A DNA stretch of 64,000 bases from positions 1 through 64,000 of the forward strand of contig JAGFNK010000118.1 in NCBI GenBank assembly GCA_025769875.1, read 5' to 3'. The position numbers and the translations under genes were made by a program. Numbering within the stretch: position 1 is the first letter of the stretch; each line of letters opens with the position of its first letter. The notes under the pieces are model-generated. The model searched no databases and had not been told where the DNA came from. It saw only the letters and a list, made by a program, of their open reading frames with translations. Shown here piece after piece: positions 23,498-32,439 of this stretch. Source of the stretch: Russula earlei. Taxonomy: Eukaryota > Basidiomycota > Agaricomycetes > Russulales > Russulaceae.

Positions 23498-26216
23498 TCA
23501 ACAAACTCTAACCACGGGTTGCGATGCCTGTGGTTCGTAACATCCTCCGAACTCCCTCCCCCCCTCGTTCCGGTCAAATTCTGTCAGTCTCTGCTTCTTC
23601 GCCTGCAGGGGCATTGCGTTTTCTCCATCGACCTTCACTGTGCCTTGGCGATGCCGCAGGGCCTTTATCTCACCAGCTATGTTGACGACGTTCGAGGGCG
23701 GGGGTGCGAACCATATGGGCCATTCAAGTAACGACGGCCGCTTGTCTGCATCATGTGCCTCCAGCCTCCTCGCGATTGCCTTCCATTGATTGTCTTCTTT
23801 CCCGACTGCGTCAAGAAGATGCAATATAACATGCCCGCAAGACCATCGGTCGGCCTTGATCGGACTGTACCACGACTTGCCGATCTCCGGTGCCATCCAA
23901 TGCTTCGTCCCGCATTGGTCATCAACTTCCTCGTTCTCATCTTTCACTTGCATAGCGATATCGAAATCGATGATTTTCAAGCCAAAGTCTCGGTCGACAA
24001 GAAGGTTGTGAGGCTTGATGTCCCTGTGAGCGATGTAGTGTCTGTGAAGATACGCTAGGCCCTCAATGAGACCCCCGCAGACTTGAGCGACCTTGCCATA
24101 AAGTTCGTCAGGGCAGATCGTGACATAATCCGCGAGAGAGCTCATTCTAGGTAGAATGAGCCACATCCTCGACGAGATATGGAACGAATCGAGTAGCGAG
24201 ACAATGTGTCTCGACTTGGGCTGGATGGAATCAAGAAGGTTGAAGATCGCGATCTCTTTCGATTCCTCGCGAACTTTTTTCGCGATGAGAACATTTTTCG
24301 GGTTCGACGGTCGATACACCTTGAGGATGTGCGACGGCATCTGGGGGCCAAGCGTCAGCGCGTAAAATGAGTAGAAAAGGTTTACCACACCTTGACAAGC
24401 GGCTCAAATACGTTACCGCGGTTATCCACCACGACTTCAGGTTCCACCTCATACCCGTGGGCTCGGAACTCCATGTGGTCCGCTGCATCTGCGCTTCCCG
24501 CACCCGCGCCCCTACCTCCACCGGTACCTGCACCGTCATCTGTCTTATCAGTATTCTTCTTGGTGCCCTTGCCGAACATCGACTCCAAAGGAAATTTCTT
24601 GCTATATTTCAAAATCTTCTCCTTGAGCCTGTCAACATTTGATTCCGTGTCTTTGCCTTCGTTTGCCCCTTCTAGCATATAATTAAGGTTGTACAACTGG
24701 CGTGCAAACTCGATGCGGCCATCCGAGGTCCCAAACGAAAATACCTTTTGGTTGTAATAAACCTACGATCATTCAGCCAACGAGCTTACTCGAAACCCAG
24801 GGGACGACATACGAATGGCGAATTCGGATCATCCGGATCCTGAAAAATCGTATAACGACTTGCTACTCCTTTGCTCGTGATATAGACAGCAACGAGCACG
24901 AAATCCCGCCCCTTGAATGATTCCAAGAATTTGTTTGCAAAACGGACCACGGCGGCCCCTGCCAAAAGCATCCGGATAAGGTCCACAGGCTTTCGGTTGG
25001 GATCGTCATATACCCTTGACGTCGAATCGACTTCTACTAGCAGTCGAGGAAGACGTGACTTCGATAAGCGGAAATCGCTACGAGGTTTGTATTTGCGGAA
25101 TTGTGTTGGTCCGGTTTCGTTTTCATGTTTGACGATAAGATCGAAAGGCCATGGCTCGTGGCCTCTACGGAAGATGCTAACTCGTGATAGATGGACCAAG
25201 TGAGAACTTACAGATGAGCCGTGATCGTTCTTTGCCCCTGAACATAGTAGTACAACTTTCCGAAAAAGATCATCTGGGCCACACGTTCCTTGAAAGCATC
25301 GTTGCGATTCTGTTGCCGTTGCTGATGGCTTGGCCATTTATCGGACATAATATACACCACATGTGACATCTCGTCTCCCTGGGCTTGACGAGGCACCTCC
25401 CGCTCACCCAGAGATCGGAAGTCGGAGATGGATTCCTCGGGTGGCCCATCGTCGATGTCCATGGCCTCGTTGCTTCTATCATATGCAGCAGCCAAAGATT
25501 GACCGGAGATACATTCGCACGCGGAATACAACTACATTAAACAGTCAAAATCGGAAAGCAGACGGACAAGTCAAGGAAACATCGCACATCAGGGGTCACA
25601 GTCGGCTTGCTGTCCAGCTTTTTTTCAAACTCTGTAACAAATTGTGGTACCGCTGTCGCTTCCACAATATGATTGCCGTGGATATCGGCCTCCTCGAAGT
25701 CTCCCCAATTGGACACATTGATGAAGATGTCTTTGTACTCTTTGACCAGTTCCGAGTTGAGCGCCTGGCTGACTTCAGCCACATCTGTAAAAACGACATG
25801 GTCACCGCACAAGAATGTCATGAGTTGCCACGTCGCAATTGGGATGAAATTGGGAAGCGAGGATTAAGCATAATGTCATCAGCAACGCTCGTCGGGGACT
25901 CACTCTCTCTGATCTTTGGATCCTCCACGACGATGCTGATCTTCAGCTCTGGAGGACCCGTCGGGAATAGTGTGGAGAGCAAGCGAGTCGCTTTCAGCGA
26001 CAGTTGATCTCTCGCAGCTTGTTTAGCAGCTTCCTCAAGGTCCTCGTCATCAGGTAAGTCGACTTGGTAGAGGACAAGCCGGCGGGCGTCAATATCTTTG
26101 AAGTCGTTGGGATTCTTTTGCCAAATTGCGTCTTTTAGTTGGCCAACGGTCTCCGACCCTTCAATCTCGACTGGGAAAGGGATGCCTAGTCCGATCGGAT
26201 ATACAAAAAGGAGCAT
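23498..26216 (-). CDS. Crinkler-type effector: Ubl, REase-like and protein kinase domains (copy 1)
   Basis: Six exons on the minus strand: 25904-26216, 25588-25784, 25212-25531, 24813-25164, 24391-24762, 23498-24340. All introns are GT-AG and phases agree, giving 798 residues without a stop. Residues 1-70 form the Crinkler N-terminal ubiquitin-like header (LFVYPIGLG, VGQLKDAIW, IDARRLVLYQVDLPDDE). Residues ~278-394 resemble the REase-fold domain of Crinklers (PRLLVEVDS near 320, IRMLLAGAAVVRFANKF). From 519 there is a protein kinase with HRDIKPHN at 623-630, DFD in place of DFG at 643-645, and APE downstream. In this family the header mediates delivery or processing, and the C-terminal enzymes act on host or rival nuclei; the exact target here is unknown. 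Both copies lie among transposons. Confidence 0.82.
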
Positions 26217-26350
26217 TGAGGGTGAGAGTAGACGGGGACGGGGATGAGTGGGAGTGAGAACAAACAATTTGGCATGTGTTACATGTCCGTTACTTTCGTG
26301 ACATTTGCATTTGTGGCGATCATCCACACTGACAGTACATGCACGATAGT

Positions 26351-26636
26351 GTGGGTCACTGGGAACTCGGCGTTCACTACCATCTTGGTGATTTCATTTT
26401 CCCCTGTATTCGCTTGAACAACACCATTCAAAAGTTTGTAGTTATATTATTGAGTGCCATTAATGTCAGTCTAGCAAATAAAAATGGCAGTCCATCAAGT
26501 GGTTCTTGAGTAATATTTCAGCAGGGGTCATGCCTGTATCATGCCTGTATCATGCCTGCTGTCATGGTGGAGAGTGGAGTTTGATTCCAGCTGGGGTGAT
26601 CCAACCATACACTGACTTGGAGGGCCTACTCTCTTA
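26351..26636. other. Spacer between the duplication and the pogo remnant
   Basis: AT-rich, with three CATGCCTG(T/C) repeats around 26529-26560. No gene seen. Confidence 0.4.
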
Positions 26637-27697
26637 ATGCCATGTTACAGGCGGTCCAGTTGGCCAGCACAAGACCATATATATGGGAAGCAGCTACAGG
26701 CAGCCTTGAGTGACCACAAGAATGGAATCTTGCTTTCCAAGGTTTCCTGCCAGATGCTACAAGACAGTGCTTCTGGGAAGCATCAGTTGCATCAGGAAGC
26801 CCACCAGGATAGCCAGCTTCTCAAGGTGGCCCAGGGAAAGGCACTTCTTGATTGGTGTGACCAGCGTTCTGCAAAGGTGATGCCTCTGGATCAAAAGGCA
26901 TTGCACAATCATGCCTTGGACCTATCTAGCCAGTACCCTGGAATAAACTGGCACCATTGGTTCATCAAATGCAATTCCCATCTGACATTCTCAAAAGCGA
27001 GTGGGTTGGATCCAAAGCATGCACAAAACTTCAATAAGACAGTAGTCCATGACTACTTTGCAAAACTACAGGCACTGATGGACACATATCATGGGATACC
27101 ACCACACCATCAATGGAACATGGATGAGAAGGGAATCCAGAAGGGAGGTGGCCATAAAAATAATGGAAAGAAATTTCTATCCATGAAAGAGCAAAAGCAG
27201 CTATACCACAATAAAAGTGACAGTTTGGAGCTTGTCTCCATCATTGAATGCATTTTGGCAGCAGGATCCCTTATGCCATCAGGATTTGTTCTCTCAGATG
27301 GCCCACTGCCTGACTGCCAGGATTTGGAAGGCATTGGAAGGTGCAATTCAATCCAGTGGTATGCCAGCATGAAATCAATAATCTTGTCTTCACAGTGTTG
27401 CAACATCCCCTTCTGGGTGGACAGACCATGAAATATGCAAGTGATGGTTCCAATCTGTGTTTATTCCATTTGCTAATACACACCACATTAACAACAAACC
27501 AATTGTACTGACACTCAATGGGCACAACTTGCATGAGACCCTAACCATGCAGCAACTTGCATATGACAATAACATTATCCTTTTCTGCCTCCCTTCAAAA
27601 ACAACACACAAGCTTCAGCCGCTTGATGTGTTGGTTTTTGCACCTGTCCAACACACATGGTCTTCACATTGTGACCACCGCCTTTCCAAAGGCATCA
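26637..27697 (+). pseudogene. Pogo/Tigger-type transposase (CENP-B HTH and DDE_1)
   Basis: 264 open codons from ATG hold the Tc5/CENP-B helix-turn-helix region (ALHNHALDLSSQYPGINWHHWF) and the first catalytic block (QWNMDEKGIQKGGG). A frameshift and a TGA near 27430-27455 interrupt it. The second block then reads LTLNGHNLHE, where the family has DGH: the aspartate is Asn. The following ILFCLPSKTTHKLQPLDV is typical. A solo LTR cuts the gene after LSKGIK; about three more matching codons resume at 28689. It is an inactive remnant. Confidence 0.88.
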
Positions 27698-27699
27698 AG

Positions 27700-28688
27700 T
27701 GTTGAACTGGAACCCGAATGGATCAAAGAAGGCAAAGACCTTCATACAAGGTTCTAGATCCGCTCATAGATATTATGTGTTAGATAGAACTTGCACATAT
27801 GGGACTAGGGTTACACATACTACACTATCTATCACAAGATGCAGCCTTATGCTGTGTCTAAAACATTTCCACATCACGTGTCACTGTGTGCACAATATAG
27901 TGGACACCTGTAGTCACCTCTTTTGGTCTTAGGAACAGCCATGGGTCATAGAGGTATAAATACCATACATGTAGACAAGTATATATATCGCTCTACACCC
28001 CAATATCACTTGAGCACTTAGCACAACCTCTATGTTACAGCGTCACAGCCGTAAGAGCGTTAGCTCAAGGTCCAGTGGAGCCAAGTCCCTGTGACTTGGT
28101 TCAAGGGTTCAATGGGGCCGGCTCAAAGAGACCGGATCAAGGGTTTAGCATCTCAAGGCTGAATCAGACAATGACTCAGTCTGCAGACAGAGTTGATCTC
28201 CTGGTTTCACAGGAGAGGAGGACAATGATAGAGCAAGAGAGGAATAAGAGGAACATGAGAGTTCCTCCTAGTGTGTTGATGTCAAGCAAGGTAAGAGCCA
28301 GCACAAACAAGTTGTGATTTGAGAGAGGATACAGGGCAAAGGGGATGCAACAGGAAATGGGACAAAGCTAAGCTTGGGGCATTCCCCAGCTTTTACAGGC
28401 ACTTAAATACTGTATGTAGCAAGGCTGTACAGTACTATATGCAGAACAATAGATAAAAGAGTGAGCCAATAGCAAAAGAGACTCAACAATAGATAACATA
28501 ATAGATGAAACACAAAGGGTGAAACAATAAAGGCCATCAGCATCAAGGGATGAAACTGTAACCAAGGGGATGGGAGTGAAAGTAAGGAACAATAAGGAGT
28601 AATTTAGGGACGAACCGAAAGAGGGGTAGATCACAACACTCTAAGGTGGGTTGCTTGGCCTGTTAGCTGTGCTCTATGCTGTGCAACA
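27700..28688 (+). mobile_element. Solo LTR, family TGTTGAAC, itself interrupted
   Basis: TGTTGAACTGG to TGTGCAACA, flanked by TCAAG (27695-27699 and 28689-28693). Without the nested LTR its length is 378 bp, close to the 385-bp relative at 16712. Inserted in the pogo transposase. Confidence 0.92.
28033..28638 (+). mobile_element. Solo LTR (606 bp), family TGTTACAGC, nested
   Basis: TGTTACAGCG to GATCACAACA, flanked by CTCTA (28028-28032 and 28639-28643). Same family as 8880-9492. It lies inside the LTR at 27700. Confidence 0.92.
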
Positions 28689-28693
28689 TCAAG

Positions 28694-29436
28694 ATCACCT
28701 GTTATAATGATGGTGGATGATGAAGGGGTGGCTCAGTAGGTCAGAGTGACAATGTGCTGGGGGTCAGTCAAAAGTCATGACCGTTTGGTGAGAAAAATAT
28801 CAATAGACACGGGACTGTGTTAAGGTTCCAAAGTGCCTTAAATAAGATCAATGGTCGCATCTATGAATGCGTCCTACCAATGCAGATATGCTTGAGTCAA
28901 GCAAGCAATACTCGTGGAGGGGAAGGAGTGTTAGATCCTTCTGGAGTATGGCAACAAGATGAGAGGGGCTCTGCAGACGGGGTAGGAGTCAACTGTTTGG
29001 GATTGGCAAACTAAGTTGAGCTTAGGGCTCAACTGTTACAACTGGGGGCCTTATATAGCCCTACAGGGATAAGGTTTGTGCTACTGTAGTACTGGTCGGT
29101 GCTATAGAAGCAAAACATGGCTCATAGAAGCAAGGTTGCTTCTATGTAAACAATCTCGGTGCTGGAAGCATTAAGTGCTTCCCTAGTAGCAATCTCGGTG
29201 TCATAAGTACTTTCCTAATCAAGGAAGCGACGTACGTGGCAGTACAGGATCATCTGGAACAGAAGCAATGCTACTCATTGCTTCTTCAATACATCTTCAG
29301 ATAGATACGATCAACGCGTTCTGAACGCGATATCAATGAACATAAATGATCAAGATCTGACGCACTCATGATGCAAATGGTGCAGTCCATAGTTCAGGTG
29401 TTCCGGCATCTTCCGGACCCCAAACCACTCGGTAAC
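28694..29436 (+). other. Unassigned LTR-like stretch
   Basis: Starts with a short continuation of the pogo gene (ATCACCTGTTATAAT), then unfamiliar sequence with TATATAG near 29051 and several GAAGCAA repeats (about 29107-29135 and 29260-29290). It ends CGGTAACA at the duplication edge. It may be another LTR, but I found no target duplication. Confidence 0.35.
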
Positions 29437-29608
29437 ACCTGGCCTCTTCCCTGCATAACTTCTCCATACTACCAGTAGCTGTACCTCTTTGGTATCTGGT
29501 ACTGCTTTGGACTCTGCTTCTCACTCACACCGTCCTGGACATTTATTGACTCATCTTTGAACTCCTCCCTCGCTCTTGAACTGGATTGTTCAACAGTGAG
29601 TCACCACA

Positions 29609-29961
29609 ATCCCCTCCATGGTCTGTGCCAAAGACACATATGTGATTATCACATTGCATGCACACAAGTGTGCATCAGGAATTGAGGATTTGTGACTACT
29701 GGTCACATCCTTGGTGCCTCCCTCTGAGTCTGAGGCAATGTAATCACTGTCAGCAGTATTGGAACTCATATCTGAGCTGATTGCTGGAGGCAAGGATGGA
29801 ACCTCCGTCAGGTATGAAGATGGGAAGTGTGATGAAGAGGATGATGCCATGCTAGGTGCAAAGTCTTCTTCAGTGAAGACTGATGGATTGAGGGGCCAGA
29901 TTCCAGACTTGCAGAACATGTTCTGAATGAGCTCCAGGGTGATAACTTTACAAATTTGCAT
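29609..29961 (-). pseudogene. C-terminal fragment of a pogo-type transposase (copy 2)
   Basis: Counterpart of the minus-strand fragment at 21087-21481 (CKSGIWPLNPSVF, DFAPS), with one or two residue changes (Thr for Met before EVPS; Gly-Thr for Thr-Thr in the acidic tail). Confidence 0.72.
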
Positions 29962-30177
29962 GTATTCATGGATGACATGCCACCACCATATGTGAGGGCT
30001 CGCAGCCCACCTTGCCTCACCTCCCCTTGCCCATTCATGTGTGATTGCAATTGCTGCCTCGACATATGCCTCACATCATTTTAAATAGTTGTATTATACC
30101 ATGTATTCAACTGTAGAGAATGTAATTTTATCATGCTTGGAGTCAGCACTCCAAAATGTGAAAATTCAACAAGTGAA

Positions 30178-30740
30178 ACCCATTATTTGATTGTATCTAG
30201 ATGCAGTACATGAGGTTCTAATGTCCAAGTTTCAAGGCAATTCATTGAGAAATGGTTGAGATATGGCAATTCAAAATTTCGCATGCAGACCAGCACCCAA
30301 AAATCGAAACTTCAAGAACTGAATATTAGGCTCCCATATTTTAGTTGCACCTAGATATGGTATATAAGGTTCTACTATCCAAGTTTCAAGACAATCTATT
30401 GAGAAATGGTTGAGATATGGCAGTTCAAAATTTCACACTCAGATCACACCCAAAAATCAAAACTTCAAGAACTAAGAATTAGACACCAACTCTTGGGCTG
30501 CATTTAGATACAGGACATGAAATCCCACTGTCAAAGTTTCAGGTAAATTGATTGAGAAACAGTTGAGATATGGCAGTTCAAAGTTTTGCACTCATGTCAG
30601 CACCTGAAAATCGACATGCCAAGAACTGAATGTTAGGCTCCCATATTTTAGCTGCACCTAGATACAGTATATAAGGTTCTACTGTCAAAGTTTCAAGGCA
30701 ATCTGCTGAGAAACTGTTGAGATATAGCAGTTTTAATTTT
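30178..30740 (+). repeat. Tandem repeat, ~155-bp units (copy 2)
   Basis: I saw no base difference from the array at 21655-22215. Confidence 0.8.
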
Positions 30741-31120
30741 GCACTTGAAATGACATCCAAAAATGGCAAGTGCAAGGTCACATGAAAATGACAGTAAGCA
30801 GTGAACACATGGACACTAAAGGCTCTTACTCATCAATATGAGCCTCCTTACTCAGCAGCTTACTGAGCATGACTGAGCATGCTCAGTAAGCATACTCTGA
30901 CTTCTTACTCATCCATCAATTGTGCTTGATAACAAGGTTATGACTTGTTCCCTATTTAGCAGTTCCCTTGTAGTATACAAGCACTCAATAAAGTAGTGGA
31001 CAGTCTTCAGACTGTCCATTTGGTTTGCAGCACTCTACTACCAGGGGTACTCCTTTGTGACTGCCTCATCTAGTACATCCTGGCCCTCTCTCTCCATGAT
31101 CATCTCTCACAGCCTGTACC

Positions 31121-31416
31121 TGTCACCGTCACTTGGAGTAGCGACGATAACGAGAGATTTGAGTAGTGTTCAATGTACGAGTAAGTGTTCCCAACGCTTG
31201 TGAGCGGAAATGAGACTACGATTGAGAGGCTACGAGACTAAGAGACAGGAGATTTGACTTGGGGTCTACATGGTGTGCAAGCTACATGTTATATACGCAG
31301 GAACGGGAATACTTCGGCGCCACGTCTCACTGCCAGCTCTACGTTTTGCTGGCAAGTTTCAGTTCTTCTTGAGCTGTCGACGTTAGATTCGTCCAACACG
31401 ACGAGCTCCTGTGACA
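31121..31416 (-). repeat. LTR of Gypsy 2 (3' LTR in element orientation)
   Basis: TGTCACCGTCACTTGG to GAGCTCCTGTGACA; TGTCAC/GTGACA ends are an inverted repeat. Confidence 0.94.
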
Positions 31417-32275
31417 TCACCCTCGGCGAAGGTTGGACGTCCTCATCCAAAACGTCTCCATCCTGCCCTGATAGGGGCAGGTGCTTCTTGTGGTGGCTCG
31501 TGGAGCTCGAGGTGGGCGAGCCGGGTTGCCGCGTTGGCCCTCTCAAGGCGGCGTTTGCAGTGATGCAAGTCTTCGCGCGTGCCTCGTATGTCCCCTTCGA
31601 GGATGTCTTGCTTGACAAGCAAGTCACTGAGGTGGGTGTCGAGGGAGTTGTATCTGAAAATGTCAGCCACGACTCCCCAGTCTGTGTCACGGTTGGCTTC
31701 TTCGAGGACGTATGGTAGCTCAGCTGATTCAGCCCCGATGAGTAGGACGAACCACTGAGGGAGGCTTTCGGTGGTTGATTGATGTCGTTAATGGGGGCTG
31801 CGGTGAGATGGGCGGCATACTGCGGCTCGTCCGGTTGGTCTCCCAACACTCCCAGGGCCCAAGTGGGTCGCTCTTGATCACGGCGTACAAAGCGGGCAAC
31901 TGCACGTGTCCCATTTCCCCCTGGGATTGGAATGAGGAGGTTGGGGGCGCGGCCATCGTTCGATTTGAAGCCTTCTGGGGCATAGACGGGGGGTTGGTCA
32001 TGTTCTTGTAGTTGTTGGGATAGGCGAGTAACTTGTGCCTCAAGCTCAACGACCCGTTCGTGCTGGCGTTGGGCGTCAGCTGACGTGGCTTGTTGGGCCA
32101 CTTCTCTGGTTTGTATGGTCTCACTGAGACCGTCGATGAACAAGCGTAACTGGGCCGGGGACAAATCGGAGTACGTGTCCAGAATGATCTGGAGTGTTCT
32201 AGGGGAGATGGGGTTGACTGGAGAGGGAAGAGATGAAACGCGGGTTTCTGGAGTGGAGATGTCGATAGTAGACAT
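31289..32275 (-). CDS. Extra ORF downstream of pol in Gypsy 2
   Basis: 328 codons from ATG at 32275; the frame is open upstream to 32413 with a GTG. It lies 3' of the chromodomain and runs into the LTR, the place an env-like or accessory gene would occupy. No signal peptide or membrane segment is visible. An N-terminal helical part (TLQIILDTYSDLSPAQLRLF) leads into a coiled coil (RQHERVVELEAQVTRLSQQL, about residues 80-110). Then come a motif-like part (RAPNLLIPIPGGNGTRAVAR) and a charged, Ser-rich tail. It is the only intact frame of this element. I do not recognise a family; the coiled coil could support assembly with Gag. Confidence 0.6.
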   Translation of the reverse strand: MSTIDISTPETRVSSLPSPVNPISPRTLQIILDTYSDLSPAQLRLFIDGLSETIQTREVAQQATSADAQRQHERVVELEAQVTRLSQQLQEHDQPPVYAPEGFKSNDGRAPNLLIPIPGGNGTRAVARFVRRDQERPTWALGVLGDQPDEPQYAAHLTAAPINDINQPPKASLSGSSYSSGLNQLSYHTSSKKPTVTQTGESWLTFSDTTPSTPTSVTCLSSKTSSKGTYEARAKTCITANAALRGPTRQPGSPTSSSTSHHKKHLPLSGQDGDVLDEDVQPSPRVMSQELVVLDESNVDSSRRTETCQQNVELAVRRGAEVFPFLRI

Positions 32276-32439
32276 ATTGCAGTGGAGATGTTCGAGGGTG
32301 TCGTTATGGGATATGGTGTAGGTGCTTTTATACGTATGGGTAGGCGGGGTTTCTGGGATCGGTGGTACTTCGGTAGAAGTGGTCTTAAGGTGGGGTTCGT
32401 TGCTTCCGTCCACGTAGCATCACTGACAGGGCATTTGGC

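Larger units (their letters stand above)
20915..26350. repeat. Segmental duplication, copy 1 (no insertions)
   Basis: Collinear with 29437-48582 once two transposons are removed from copy 2. The left edge lies within an LTR (ACCTGGCCTC) and the right edge just past the Crinkler gene promoter (CATGCACGAT). It contains an LTR end, a pogo transposase fragment, a tandem repeat, a partial LTR, a SAM-like ORF and a Crinkler gene. By eye the copies differ at well under 1% in the first ~2.5 kb and somewhat more, roughly 1-2%, across the Crinkler gene. Confidence 0.93.

Noticed and set aside
24763..25211. Apparent ultra-short introns of 27 and 35 nt in the effector gene
   Set aside because: Alternative sites give ordinary introns: 50 nt (GTATGT donor, 24763-24812) and 47 nt (25165-25211). 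They keep phase in both copies and give a better protein.
28694..29436. A further solo LTR ending CGGTAACA
   Set aside because: It has a TATA-like box and TG/CA-like ends, but I found no matching target duplication and no second copy in the window. It is listed only as unassigned.
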